Shown here: piece after piece, positions 20,540-31,938 of the stretch
Numbering within the stretch: position 1 is the first letter of the stretch
How the letters are laid out: each line of letters opens with the position of its first letter
Assembly (NCBI GenBank): GCA_030407315.1
Contig: JALQPE010002120.1
Location: 1-64,000, forward strand
Source: Asparagopsis taxiformis
Taxonomy: Eukaryota; Rhodophyta; Florideophyceae; Bonnemaisoniales; Bonnemaisoniaceae
Direction of reading: 5' to 3'
Length of the DNA: 64,000 nucleotides
Translations under genes and position numbers: made by a program
Notes under the pieces: generated by a model
Told to the model about the DNA's origin: nothing
Seen by the model: the letters and a program-made list of their open reading frames with translations, nothing else
Databases searched by the model: none

Positions 20540-21750
20540 GTTCCATCCTCTACCCTCGAGGGTATGCGTTGAGGGAAGCGTGGGTTTTGAGTCTGACTAT
20601 TTCCGTTGATGCGATATTTTTCATGGGAAGCCTGTTGACTGATGGTGTGTATTGAGCGGAGGATGGAAGAGAGGTACGTGAAGTTTTGAAAGTATGCTGT
20701 GAGGGAAGGTTGATTTTGAGTCTGACTGTTGTGGTTGATTCCGATGTTGTGTAGATGATGCAGGAATGTTGATGACGGAAGGTAAGTTTCATTGAGTGCC
20801 AAGATGTGCTTTGCGAAGATATGGACTGCTGACTATGATTATTGTTAATTGCAAGGTTTTTGGATCATGGTTTGTATTGTGTGTAGGATGGATGAGAGGT
20901 ACATTTGCGAGTTCTCAGGGTATGTAGCGAGGGAAACGTTGGTTTTCAATCTGACTGTTGCGATTGAATCCGATGTTGCGTAGGTGATGGAGGAATAGTG
21001 ATGACGGAAGGTAAGTCACATTGGGCGCCCAGACCGGTTGTGCGAAGATGCGGAATGCTGACTACTTTTCTTGGCTACACGATTACGTGATTTATGGTTT
21101 TTATTGTGTGCAGGATGGAACAGGTAAAGTAAGTGTGCGAGTTTTGAAAGTAAGCAGCGAGGGAAGGTTGGTTTTGAGTCTGACTATTTCCGTTGATGCG
21201 ATATTTTTCATTGGAAGCCTATTGAGTCATGGTGTGTATTGTGTGGAGCGAAGGTAAGTGTGCGAGTTTTGAAAGTATGCTGTGATGGAAGGTTGGTTTT
21301 GAGTCTGACTGTTGTGGTTGATTCCGATGTTGTGTAGATGATGCAGGAATGTTGATGACAGAAGGTAAGTTTTACTGAGCACCAAGACTTGTTTTGCGAA
21401 GATATGGACTGCTGACTTTGATTATTCATTGCAAGGTTTTTGGATCATGGTTTGTATTTTGTGTAGGATGGATGATTCAGTCATCCTCTCGGAGAGGTAA
21501 GTAAGGGAGTTTCTAGGATATCTGTCGTGGTAAGCGTTGCTTTTGAGTCTGACTGTTGTGGTTGATTCTGATGTTGTGTATGTGATGCAGGAGTGGTGAA
21601 GCAGGAACGGCAGGACTGAAGGAGAGTGAAGAAGGGATGTAGGAAGATGGGGAATGAAGCTGTGAGGTGTTTCTGGTATGTGTATATTTTGGGGCATACG
21701 ATAGAAGTGAGAGTGCGTTTCAAGTGGTGTAAGATTTTGCTGACCATGTT
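20540..21750 (+). repeat. Array of splice-site-like repeat units
   Basis: Roughly eight related units of 100-250 bp built from two alternating modules. One holds a TTTTGAGTCTGACT block and a T/G-rich tract ending in TGTGTAG or ATGCAG. The other is a short AT-poor segment followed by AGGTAAG. Each short segment is therefore bordered by acceptor-like and donor-like sequence on the plus strand, as if it were a chain of micro-exons. No continuous protein emerges, so a structural repeat field upstream of T1 is equally likely. The mirror image occupies 22571-23783. Confidence 0.6.
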
Positions 21751-21944
21751 CGTGTTTGATGTCTTGATGATTTAATGGGCTGGGGTGGTGTCGAGGAAAG
21801 CGGGGATGGTATTGGGAAGGAGCGTATTTTTTGTAATCTAGGTCGTGAGGGTTCTTGCAGTATGTGCGGATGGTGGTGCATGGCGTTCGGATGGTAGGGA
21901 GAACGCGATAGTGAGGGAGATGGGTGATCGACGATATGCTGACA

Positions 21945-22060
21945 GGTATTTTGTATTCTGGCTGGATACGTATTTCCTATTCTAACCGGGTATTTATTTC
22001 CTATTCTAACCGGGTATTTATTTCCTATTCTGACCAGATATGTATTCCCTATTCTAGAGA
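21945..22060 (+). repeat. 24-bp tandem repeat
   Basis: About four copies of a 24-bp unit containing TTTCCTATTCT followed by (A/G)ACC(G/A)G, at 21973, 21997, 22021 and 22045, in the unmatched centre of the inverted duplication. Confidence 0.8.
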
Positions 22061-22180
22061 GACGTATTGTATACGAGCAGTTTCCTAAATGAGAGAATAA
22101 AATACGGTCCGATATGGGCCCTGAATTTACCATCCGCTGTAATTTCTTCCCTCCCGGTTTTCGCTGATATATTGTATACT

Positions 22181-22450
22181 GGATGTCGGGTCCTAGTATT
22201 CCGCCATATGTACTAGAGAAAGTGGATGTCGGGTCCTAGTATTCCGCCATATGTACTAGAGAAAGTGGATGTCGGGTCCTAGTATTCCGCCATATGTACT
22301 AGAGAAAGTGGATGTCGGGTCCTAGTATTCCGCCAAACGTACTAGAGAAAGTGGATGTCGGGTCCTAGTATTCCGCCATATGTACTAGAGAAAGTGGATG
22401 TCGGGCCCTAGTATTCCGCCATATGTACTAGAGAAAGTGGACGTCCGCAT
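22181..22450 (+). repeat. 43-bp tandem repeat at duplication centre
   Basis: Copies start at 22181, 22224, 22267, 22310, 22353 and 22396, with a diverged seventh at 22439. The unit contains GTCGGGTCCTAGTATTCCGC and TGTACTAGAG. Copies are contiguous, without unique spacers. An inverted GGACGTCCGC-type block follows to 22555. The array sits at the centre of symmetry of the 8-kb inverted duplication. Confidence 0.92.
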
Positions 22451-23787
22451 CCAAAAAATTTTTATTTTTTTTTGGACGCGGACGTTCATTTGTTCTAGTA
22501 AATCTCGGGGCCGACTAGGACCCGTACTAGAGAGACTGGACGTCCGCGTCCACTTCCGAAAACACAGACGCAAACACGAACATGGTCAGCAAAATCTTAC
22601 ACCACTTGAAACCCACTCTCACTTCTATCGTATGCCCCAAAATATACACATACCAGAAACACCTCACAGCTTCATTCCCCATCTTCCTACATCCCTTCTT
22701 CACTCTCCTTCAGTCCTGCTGTTCCTGCTTCACCACTCCTGCATCACATACAAAACATCAACCCCAACAGTCAGATTCAAAAGCAACGCTTACCACGACA
22801 GATATCCTAGAAACTCCCTTACTTACCTCTCCGAGAGGATGAGTGAATCATCCATCCTACACAAAATACAAACTATGATCCAAAAACCTTGCAATGAATA
22901 ATCAAAGTCAGCAGTCCATATCTTCGCAAAACAAGTCTTGGTTCTGAATGAAACTTACCTTCCGTCATCACCATTCCTGCATCACCTACACAATATCGGA
23001 ATCAACCACAACAGTCAGACCCGAAACCAACCTTCCCTCGCTGCTTACTTTCAAAACTCGCACACTTACCTTCGCTCCACACAATACACACCATGACTCA
23101 ATAGGCTTCCAATGAAAAATATCGCATCAACGGAAATAGTCAGACTCAAAACCAACATTCCCTCGCTGCTTACTTTCAAAACTCGCACACTTACCTTACC
23201 CGTTCCATCCTGCACACAATAAAAACCATAAATCACGTAATCGTGTAGCCAAGAAAAGCAGTCAGCATTCCGCATCTTCGCACAACCGGTCTGGGCGCCC
23301 AATGTGACTTACCTTCCGTCATCACTATTCCTCCATCACCTACGCAACATCGGATTCAATCGCAACAGTCAGATTGAAAACCAACGTTTCCCTCGCTACA
23401 TACCCTGAGAACTCGCAAATGTACCTCTCATCCATCCTACACACAATACAAACCATGATCCAAAAACCTTGCAATGAATAATAATCATAGTCAGCAGTCC
23501 ATATCTTCGCAAAGCACATCTTGGCACTCAATGAAACTTACCTTCCGTCATCAACATTCCTGCATCATCTACACAACATCGGAATCAACCACAACAGTCA
23601 GACTCAAAACCAACCTTCCCTCACAGCAAACTTTCAAAACTCCACGTACCTCTCTTCCATCCTCCGCTCAATACACACCATCAGTCAACAGGCTTCCCAT
23701 GAAAAATATCGCATCAACGGAAATAGTCAGACTCAAAACCCACGCTTCCCTCAACGCATACCCTCGAGGGTAGAGGATGGAACGAAG

Positions 23788-23825
23788 GTACGTGCGCGAA
23801 TCTTGATCAAGATTCGCGCACGTAC
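23788..23825. repeat. Perfect 38-bp palindrome (right arm)
   Basis: Identical counterpart of 20498-20535 in the right arm of the inverted duplication. Confidence 0.9.
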
Positions 23826-24426
23826 AAAGCAAAGTCGGTCAAAGAATATCAGTCGGTGATGAGGGCGGAGTGGAGCCTGCGGCGTCGACCGGACTGCTTT
23901 CTGCGTCCGCTTAAGTCTTGCTGTGCATACTCGAAATCATTGCCGGCAGTGAGATTGAGTATGGCCCAAGCCATGGTCTCTGATTCCCCGAACAATGAGA
24001 TCCGGATCGAGAACAACGAATATAAACATATAATCATATATATGAGAATCCATTTCCTTTCCTTACATGATCCGTGGCATATCCGCTGTAAAGCACATTC
24101 AGATTCCACGAAGTTTGGAAATAAAAAAGGTTATTATTACAAATGAATTAATTGAAAATTCATCTCCCAGGGCAGTCGTTCGTCCTTCCATGCACACGTT
24201 GCCAGCACGCAATGTGATGTAACAGTTGGAAATGATTGAACTCTCGGTTAAATTCCACCGTTGGGATGTCAGCTGGAGTGAGCACAAAACTACTACCCAC
24301 AAAACTACGAACGAACACGTTACATTCCAAGTCTCGAAAGCACCACAAAAATAAAATTGGTCGCATCTGGACGGCACAGTCTCCCCTGTTCAGCTCGCAA
24401 TCCTCCCTTTTGCGTCAAAACTCGAC

Positions 24427-26127
24427 ATGGAATGCAAGTATGAAGGATGCTTCTACTACTGCGTAGATGCTTATGCGCTCGCGCTGCATGAGCGAACGTG
24501 TCGCTACCGTTTCAACCCCTCTCCCCAACATTTCAACAACGCTCGTGTCCCTGCCGTCACCCATGAGCCTGCTCGAAACGGCGACCATGATTCCCCGCAA
24601 CCCAGCTCCCCAGACCCAGAAACTGGTCGTGCTTCCTCCAGCGACTCACCCTGTGACGCTCCACTGCCACCAACCTCAACCCCCTCCCGCGCAGACCTCC
24701 TCGTGCAATCCCTCGCCGCCAGTCTCACAACCCTGGAGTACAAGGCCGGCGCTGGCCGCGTGAGCGAAGTCATCACCATCCTACAAGACCCCGCATTCTC
24801 CCTAGAAAAGTTCAACAGCGCCGTTCGCACCGTAGAAGAATGTCGCCACGTTACCGCTTCCATGGTCGAAACACATTTCCGCACCGAAGGTTACAAGAGC
24901 CACATCATTCCAGACAAAACTGGTAAGTACTCGGCACAGCTGTACCTCCGCGACCCAGTCGACATGCTCCGCAGGCAGTTAGCACTGGCTAACGACCAAA
25001 ATACTCTCTTCCACCCCTCCCCACAGACCGCCCCAGACGGCACCGCAATATTTTCTCATCCCCTACACACAGAATTCGCGAAAACGCTGCACCAGGTTAC
25101 TAGACAGCGCGTGCAGCTCTCGGAAGATCCACAGGTCGTATGGGCAGAGGAAAATGATCCCACCGCTTCCTCCTTTGCCGGCCTCCTCCAAGTGTACTCC
25201 GACAAGAGCAGCACAAGCCTCAAGAGCTCCGCAATCGTCGCATACCCCATACACGTCACACTGCTCAACTTCTCCGCCCCCCTCCGTCGCCACTGCATCC
25301 GTACCGGCCTCACCATCGTCGGGTATCTTCCGTACATTGTTAACCCTTCGTCCAACGCCTTGTTCGGTGATGAAATGCCGACAACCTCTAGTTCTGCTAG
25401 TCGCGCTCGCAAAATTGATATTCTTCATAAAGCACTCGAAAAAGTGTTTTCGTCCCTATCCACCGCGTTCTCTTCCGGGTTCCCCTGCACAGACTCCACT
25501 GCAACTGCCCGCCAATGCTTTCCCATCCTAGCCAATTATTGCTGCGACTTTCCAGAGGCCAAAGAGCTGTCATGCACTCGCAACAGCACTACCACCACAC
25601 ATCCCTGCCACCGCTGCTACATCCCCGCCACTCAACTTGAATCCACCGCGCCACATCAGCCCCGCTCCCTCGATGATACACGCTCTGCACGCCAAGAGAG
25701 CGCTCAGGAGCATACAACTGCTCCGCTCGAAGCTCTCTTCCTCCTCGAACAACACTCTGTCCTCGAATCGACCGCTCTTTTACCCACCAACAGTCCCCTA
25801 GACCCCTACAACATTTTCTCCTTCGAGCCTCTGCACAATCTCCACCTCGGCATCTCAAAGCTCATCAAACAGTGCATTGTCCACCGCCTCAGCTCCCCAG
25901 ACCTCACCACCACCACTGCCTCCCATTCCGGGACACCTCGCACCTTCAAGAAGGTGAAAAAAATCCATCCTCGCCGGCTCAAACAGCATTCTGTCCGCTA
26001 TCGAACGCGACTACTACATCACCGGTCTTCATGTCGACTTCTCCAATGGTGAGAAGGGCACCAATTTGAACGGCCTCTTCACGGAGGACGGCATACGCGG
26101 CGCGGCATGCTCGCAGCCAAAGACTCA
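24427..26127 (+). pseudogene. Truncated, frameshifted copy of transposase T1
   Basis: Begins with the same ATG and zinc finger as T1 and stays in frame for about 510 residues. One extra A in a run of A (after the KVKK codons, about 25960) then shifts the frame, which ends at 26052. Nucleotide homology to T1 continues in the shifted frame to 26127 and then stops, so the C-terminal half is missing. Only scattered substitutions separate it from T1 (for example Ser to Pro and Ser to Thr in the N-terminal Ser/Pro region), so the duplication is recent. It cannot make a full transposase, although the zinc-finger part could still be translated. Confidence 0.88.
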
Positions 26128-26890
26128 CAGCATGAGCAAAAATGGCTATTTTTCCAGCCCAGATTTTAGTTCGTACAGTGGTGAAAAACCAGGCCACGTC
26201 GCTGGTTAAATCGATCCCCAACCTCTGGATAAGCGCCATCTAATATTTTAGTAAATTTGCTGGTGAAATTCCAGTGCTTGTACAGTACGGGTGGCCTGGT
26301 TGAAAACCAGTGGATTGGATGGTTTGGCCAGGGGGTACTGGTTTGCACCAGGCCACGGTGGTGGGTCTGACAGTGGTTATGATCCAGCGTACTGTGCTGG
26401 TTAAATTTAGGAGGTGATATGGACGTAAACCAGCCAATGGAGTGGAATATACCAGTGGTGATGATGGAATATTACCAGAGGGTGCCAGCTGAGAGATGAT
26501 GGATAAGTTCCAGAGGGTGCAGTGCAGCGTGACGCTGGTGTGCAACCAGTGGGCCCAGTGGATGTATGTTTGCTAGCGAGTAGAAATAAACTAGAATTTG
26601 TAGTGGTAGAGTACAGTAGCAGGGCTGGTTTGGAACCAGTGTGTCTGGGCCAGTATGGGATGGTTTAAAACCAGAGGTATCGTCTAGTCCTAGCGATGGG
26701 TCATTCCAGCGAGTGCGGTAGTACAGAGAGTGTCGGGGCTGGTTGTAAACCAGTGGGCAGGCTGGTTCCAGGCACAGTGAGTGCTGGTTGAAAACCAGCA
26801 CATCAGCTGGTTGAAACCAGCCTACTCACTGGTTTACAACCAGACCCGACACTGGTTTGAAGCAGTCGAAAGACTGGAATAATTCCATAG
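26128..26890. repeat. Dense field of CTGGTT/AACCAG motifs
   Basis: Within about 760 bp the motif CTGGTT or ACCAG recurs dozens of times on both strands, often as small palindromes such as CTGGTTGAAAACCAG and CTGGTTTACAACCAG. Such short motifs in both orientations are typical of CACTA subterminal regions, where a transposon protein binds. A short block reading ATCCCCAAC..TGGATAAG near 26213 reappears at 35233, marking the same end of a sister element. Confidence 0.75.
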
Positions 26891-28187
26891 TCTGAAGTAG
26901 ATTCTACCAATGTAAATGTAGGTTTTTTTCCATCATATTGTATGGATTTTTGTTGCAGTGTAATGGTTGCAAACAGCAGTATAGGTGGATTGTAGTACTG
27001 ATTTGACTGGTATAGTACCATCAAGAAGGGTGGTTGGAGAGCGGAAAGGAGTGGAAATCTACCAGGGGACGGGACGGAATGGATAGGGTGGGACGCTGGC
27101 ATTCGGCGGGTGGGAGACGCCACTATTCCAATCATAGGATCTATAGGATGGAAAGGGTAGGACGGATAAGAATTGGAAATATGATAGATTGGTCATGTCG
27201 ACCAGAATTGCGTCTTCTTCCTTGTAGGGAAGGAAACAGCAAGTTTATTTTCAAAGAGCTCTGAACTAAACTATTGATAGTGCTACCATTACTACTCTAG
27301 AGAACGGCTATCTGTGTACTACGAACTATGAAGAACTAATGCTTATTTCCTATTTCGGAGTAGAGTAGAGACAGAATGAAGTATGGAAATGATCAATAGA
27401 GGAAAAGTTAGAAAATGAAATGAACCCATAGCAGTTGAAGAGAAGGTGAAAATACATACCGGAAGGGGGACGGAAGGGAGAATGAGAAGAAAGAACCGAA
27501 GTATGGGAGAGAGAAAGTCTGTTAGTATTTGTTGTAGCGATAAGGACAGAGTAGAGAGAGAACTTACATGGGAAGGGAAATGGAATTGAGAAAGCAGAAG
27601 GGGATCCCATAGAATGCGAAGCACGTTATCACCCAGGTTTTCCGCTCTCTACTGAGAGGATAGTAGAAAGTGGAAAACTGGGTGATAACGTGAGACAGTG
27701 ACGAGACCAGTGGAAAAGAGTGACGGTAGGCGCGCTTAAATGTCCAACGAAGGTGGCCGTGGCGGTCAGAAACGACGCTTGGCACGACGCTTGGCGAAAC
27801 TAAAGCGCGCACTTTTTCTATTTCAAAAAATGGCGGACAATTGTGCCGCAGAGCAGAAGAAGACGTCCAAGATGGTCACTCGACCTACAACGCGCCATGC
27901 GCCGTGTGTATTGTGGAAGAACAATTATGTTCAATGAATAGGAATGACGTAAGAAGAATGAAGTCGAAAGGATGCAGTATGGAATAAATGTAAAGAGGGA
28001 TGTACAACTAGTCGGTAGAAAGTATAAAAAGAGGTTAGAGTGTAGGTACGTATTGGTTGAATGAATCGTTACCAGTGAACAGAGCAGAAGAGACGTTCAG
28101 GTAAAGATTTGATGTCGTGTGAGGTGGGAAGAGTAGAAAAGGGAAGATAGATTGTTTATTGTATGGAGTAGTAGTAGTAGAAGAAAG
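26891..28187. other. Downstream region of transposase T2
   Basis: No convincing gene. It holds a hairpin at 27622-27692 and an A-rich, GA-skewed stretch around 27360-27560. A block around 27725-27820 has GCTTAAAT and AAAGCGCGCACTTTTT, with a recognisable counterpart downstream of T3 near 36955-37030. Confidence 0.5.
27622..27692. repeat. Hairpin downstream of T2
   Basis: 15-bp arms CACGTTATCACCCAG and its reverse complement flank a 41-bp loop. The equivalent position downstream of T3 also has a long hairpin (36830-36902), although the sequence differs. Confidence 0.8.
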
Positions 28188-31100
28188 CTAGCCAGCCCTG
28201 GGAGGGTATCCATGTTCTCTAGTGATGATAGAAAAAGATCCGCCATCGAGGAAAGACGGACCACCATGTGTCATAGAACGAGTTGTAAAGTTGACGGAGC
28301 ATAGTTGAGGAGTACAGTTGTGGATAAGACCGACCTTTCGAACTCCAGCGGTAAGAGGAAGAAACCAACTTCCCATGAGCTTCTGTACCCTGTAATTTTG
28401 AGATTCATACTTTGAGACAGGATAGACCAGGGCACATGGATGTAGAGGAGGACATGAAACGGTTTCGGAATCAGTAGTCTGATTGTTTCTCTGTTCTGGA
28501 AGAAATACTTCCAGGACTATCCAGAGTGTAGGACTAGATGAATTGGAAAGCACAGGAGTGGAAGACGGAAACTGATAGCACGCCTGGAGGACAGAACCCT
28601 TTGTGACCTCCTCAGGTTTGGAGAAATCACGTGAAGCAGAAGCAGTGGAGGTACCGGATGTTTGGTGAGAAGAGGTCCATCGCGCGCCTTTGGCGGGATA
28701 CCCCGAGATTGCGTGAGAAGTAGTTTTGCTTGCACATTTGAAAACAGATATAGAACTAGAGAGCTTCACCGTCACCCACGAGTACTGGTTGTACGGGGAG
28801 GAGAAGCACGGGTGGAAGGATGTGCGAAGATGATTGAGAAGTGGGTGTTGACAGAGATTAAGGAGGAGATAGTCTGGTATGTCCGAGGTAGAATCGACGT
28901 GTTGTCTACCGAAAAGAAGGCGGAGCAGGAAACGACGGTTGACTTTCTTCTGCTCGGTTGTATTGTTTGAATGCAGCAAAGACGAGAGTGCAAGGTGCAG
29001 TCGTGATTTCCAGTCATTTCCAAGTGCTGCGAGCATAGCATCGAGCTGTCTATCTGCGCCACCAGCTTGTTCGAGCCCACGCTTCATGGTCTGATGAGTA
29101 GCTTCGAAAGCGAGCTCAGCAACTTGTCTAGCATGACCTACTAGTGGTATTGTGTGTTCGTACGCTTCAACCAAACGATGAAGGTTTGGTTTGTTGTCTA
29201 AAGTCCTTCGGGGACGAAATCCTGTGCCTTTAGTCTCGTAAGCGTCGGCTTCTGAGTCTGGAGCAATAGAAGCTCCAGAGTCTAGCTTTCTTTTCTTTCG
29301 AAAAGAACCTTTTCGCTGCCTCGGGGGTGCAGTGCGAACGAGCTCGTCGACTTTGCGGGCATACTGCTTGGACAGCTGCTGCAAATGTTTAAAGTGAGCC
29401 ATACCTGAATTCTTTGTTGTATTTTGAACCGCAGGCATACCGTCTATGTCCAACCTCGGCAAGTGGTAGGTAGCAGAAATTAGATTGGACAATAGATTGA
29501 CAAGATCAAGGGAAAGAGTCCTCTGGTGGTCGGATGCCGTTGTAGAGGAAGATTTGGGTGGGTGGTCGGGGGAGCGGGAGAAGATGAGTGCTTTTTGAAA
29601 GCACGTAGGAGCGACAAGAATGACGGAGAAGCACTCGCTCATACCCATTGTGTATGTCTCCGAGCTGGAGTGGTTGTAAACCGTCTTTTGTTGCTTTAGA
29701 CCGAGTGCTTTCAAAGCATCGACGATGAAATGGTTAGCAAAATGTCTTGCATCATCGGTAGGGAGGCTGCAGAAAGCATTGTCCAGCGCATCCTTTGCCA
29801 AACCCTGAAGGAGATGGTCGACACCAACGAAAGTGGAGCGGTAGCAGTCTATAGTGGCTGGCACCACTGGAGATGGTTGTTTTGAACCTGCATTGAGAGG
29901 AACACGTCCGGAGTCACGTGCTTCTCGAAGGAGGTCTTCAATGAGAAGAAGTGGAGTTTCGGTGATGTCCTCTATGGATTTCAGGCCCAGCCTTTTATGG
30001 TATATAGCAGCTCCTTGATGAGCACTGGTTCGTAACGCCTTTGTACGCTCTGAAGTGCGGAAAGTGGAGTCTGTAGAGGAGTGTATGTTGGGATTATAAC
30101 CGAATTGGGAGTTTTGTGAAAATTTATCGCCCCTCGGGAATGTACAAACATGGCACGGGACGTCGCTGATATGACCCATGACGTCTAGCACATGTGAGCA
30201 GGCCGGATAATCGGAAACGAAACCGATAAAGTCGAGGAAGATGACGCAGTCATTACCGTAAGGGTCCTTGTCTCGGAAACCAGAAGTGCAGCCTTGAACG
30301 ATGTCTCTCGCAATATAGCGGAGCACATGGTTGGTGCTGACTCCGGGGCCGGTGACACCAAGAACGCGGACAGCAGAGGTGCTACGGCGGCAGTCTAGAG
30401 GGAGACCCATGGGGAGCATGTAACACCCACCTGCGCTTCCCTTTTTTCCTGTTGCCTCATTGAAGTCATCACAGTAGAGTAGAAAAGGATATACGTAGTA
30501 GATAGTTCCATCGTTTAAAGTTCCTTTGATTTGCGTGGCTGGAGAGGTCGGAGAAGGGGAGGGAGAAGTTAAAGATATAGCATCGACGGATCTAGTTCCA
30601 CCAATGACAGACACAGAACCGCTTGAATAGGTGAAGAAAAGAAGTTCCTGAGAGGGAGGAGGGCCGGGGGAACTGATGATGAGGCCAAAGAAGATGGGGT
30701 AGTCCTCTTCTTTGTGGGGATAGACGGGGGATAGAACTGTAAGATGGTCTCCGGGTACAGCATATCGAGCGAAAATACTCTTAGAAATGGAGAAGGAAGG
30801 TTGGTAGGTATGGGGGGAGACAACGTCTGACTTGCTTCTAGTGTCGCCTAGAATCCAGGATGCAGATGTGGATGCATCATAAATTTCGTTGAAGTGCTGA
30901 ATCTGCTGCTGCCGAAAGCAGAGGGCAGCTTGAGGGTGTAGTGAGACAGCTTTCTGACCTGCTGTAACTGATATTTGGACAGTAGAGCCGGCGAAAGCGG
31001 TGGAGGCGGTGCCTGTTGCGTCGAATGACCGCAGTGCGATGTTTTGCGATTTCAAGAGTAGCTCTCTATTTTTTCCCAGATTGGTGCAGTATATGTTTCC

Positions 31101-31805
31101 ATGCATTGAAGACATAGACTCGGCTGAATCTTTAGAGAAGCCATCTGGTCTCCATACGAGATTGAAGAAGTCTGGCGTTGCGAGGTCTGCGCGTGCATAT
31201 TCACTAGGGAGAATTATGACTACGGGGGCAGTAGAAGTTTTCGTTTGTAGTTCAATGCGACTTTTACGTAGAAGTGCATCTGAAGAAACTCTAGCACCAC
31301 TGCTGTCGACGTTGACGGGGAAATGGACGGTTTCGGAACGGAGCCAGGAATTATGGAAGAGCCATCTTCTGACTGTACGATTAACCGTTGTGTAATGCGG
31401 TATAGCGCTTTGAATGTGTGGGTTTTTGGAATCCTTCCTGCCGTGATTGTAAAGAATGGAAGCTTCTTCGAGGCTTTCGACGGTGGTTTTGTTAGAACCA
31501 GAAAGTCTGGCCGCGGCATAGAGGGAAGTCCATTGTAGCATGAATGTGCGAGCTTTCTTCTCGTTGCAGTACTTTTGGATGAAGTCGGCTGTGACGAGGT
31601 TGCGAGAGGCGGCAACTTCTCGACGAAGAATGTCGTCGGATTGTGTTTTTGGAAAGCATGGATATATATTGCGGGATTCCGAGTTGTCAGAATTGTCGCT
31701 GCTAGAAGAAGAAATTTTGCCCTGCTCTTGGTCGGTTTTTTGACGAGAGAGGTGTTGAGGGGAGGGTGGATGTGGAGAGAGGCAGAGTCGGGGTGGAGTG
31801 AACAT
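28188..31805 (-). CDS. CACTA/Tnp2-like transposase T2
   Basis: An uninterrupted frame of 1205 aa starting at an ATG at 31805. After a Ser-rich N-terminus there is a conserved domain (WLFHNSWLRSETVHFPVN near 150-170) shared with T3 and T4. The core has CDDFNEATGKKGSAGGCY, then FLDFIGFVSDYPACSHVLDV with the zinc-knuckle-like C551-H-V-C554, resembling the SDYP..G...C..C segment of Tnp2 transposases. Later come HLLQGLAKDALDNAF and FEATHQTMKRG (E-x-x-H-x-x-x-K, another Tnp2-like hallmark). The C-terminus is DGGSFSII..GYPPRAG, also kept in T3 and T4. Expected to catalyse transposition of its element, which also carries methyltransferase-SET gene C upstream on the same strand. No frameshift or stop is seen, so it may be active. 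Confidence 0.75.
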   Translation of the reverse strand: MFTPPRLCLSPHPPSPQHLSRQKTDQEQGKISSSSSDNSDNSESRNIYPCFPKTQSDDILRREVAASRNLVTADFIQKYCNEKKARTFMLQWTSLYAAARLSGSNKTTVESLEEASILYNHGRKDSKNPHIQSAIPHYTTVNRTVRRWLFHNSWLRSETVHFPVNVDSSGARVSSDALLRKSRIELQTKTSTAPVVIILPSEYARADLATPDFFNLVWRPDGFSKDSAESMSSMHGNIYCTNLGKNRELLLKSQNIALRSFDATGTASTAFAGSTVQISVTAGQKAVSLHPQAALCFRQQQIQHFNEIYDASTSASWILGDTRSKSDVVSPHTYQPSFSISKSIFARYAVPGDHLTVLSPVYPHKEEDYPIFFGLIISSPGPPPSQELLFFTYSSGSVSVIGGTRSVDAISLTSPSPSPTSPATQIKGTLNDGTIYYVYPFLLYCDDFNEATGKKGSAGGCYMLPMGLPLDCRRSTSAVRVLGVTGPGVSTNHVLRYIARDIVQGCTSGFRDKDPYGNDCVIFLDFIGFVSDYPACSHVLDVMGHISDVPCHVCTFPRGDKFSQNSQFGYNPNIHSSTDSTFRTSERTKALRTSAHQGAAIYHKRLGLKSIEDITETPLLLIEDLLREARDSGRVPLNAGSKQPSPVVPATIDCYRSTFVGVDHLLQGLAKDALDNAFCSLPTDDARHFANHFIVDALKALGLKQQKTVYNHSSSETYTMGMSECFSVILVAPTCFQKALIFSRSPDHPPKSSSTTASDHQRTLSLDLVNLLSNLISATYHLPRLDIDGMPAVQNTTKNSGMAHFKHLQQLSKQYARKVDELVRTAPPRQRKGSFRKKRKLDSGASIAPDSEADAYETKGTGFRPRRTLDNKPNLHRLVEAYEHTIPLVGHARQVAELAFEATHQTMKRGLEQAGGADRQLDAMLAALGNDWKSRLHLALSSLLHSNNTTEQKKVNRRFLLRLLFGRQHVDSTSDIPDYLLLNLCQHPLLNHLRTSFHPCFSSPYNQYSWVTVKLSSSISVFKCASKTTSHAISGYPAKGARWTSSHQTSGTSTASASRDFSKPEEVTKGSVLQACYQFPSSTPVLSNSSSPTLWIVLEVFLPEQRNNQTTDSETVSCPPLHPCALVYPVSKYESQNYRVQKLMGSWFLPLTAGVRKVGLIHNCTPQLCSVNFTTRSMTHGGPSFLDGGSFSIITREHGYPPRAG

Positions 31806-31938
31806 CTGCTGTTGGACTGTTTGACTAGGTGTTGGTATTACAGGAGATGGGAAGTCTTGATGTATAGGTGCATTTGTGGGAGACGGAGAGGGTTGGGGTT
31901 GTTGTGGAGTGCTAGATAGCGTAGGTATATCCTGGGAG

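Larger units (their letters stand above)
18208..21759 (+). repeat. Left arm of large inverted duplication
   Basis: This segment matches 22571-26127 in reverse. Paired positions sum to 44323 over more than 2 kb (for example 19896 with 24427, 20498 with 23825, and 21257 with 23066), so indels are almost absent there. It includes the 5' half of T1 and its whole upstream region. The unmatched centre is 21760-22570. Confidence 0.92.
22571..26127 (-). repeat. Right arm of large inverted duplication
   Basis: Mirror image of 18208-21759. Differences are few: small indels near 22600-22750, a 3-bp insertion in a ACC run and one extra A in T1 coding sequence near 25960, and a 6-bp insertion near 26100. 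Homology stops abruptly at about 26127, where the CTGG/CCAG repeat field begins. Confidence 0.92.

Noticed and set aside
22181..22450. Possible CRISPR array of 43-bp units
   Set aside because: The whole 43 bp repeats with no variable spacer and no cas-like gene is nearby.
27034..27937. Small frames in the T2 downstream region
   Set aside because: Short, compositionally biased and not conserved in the corresponding T3 region.
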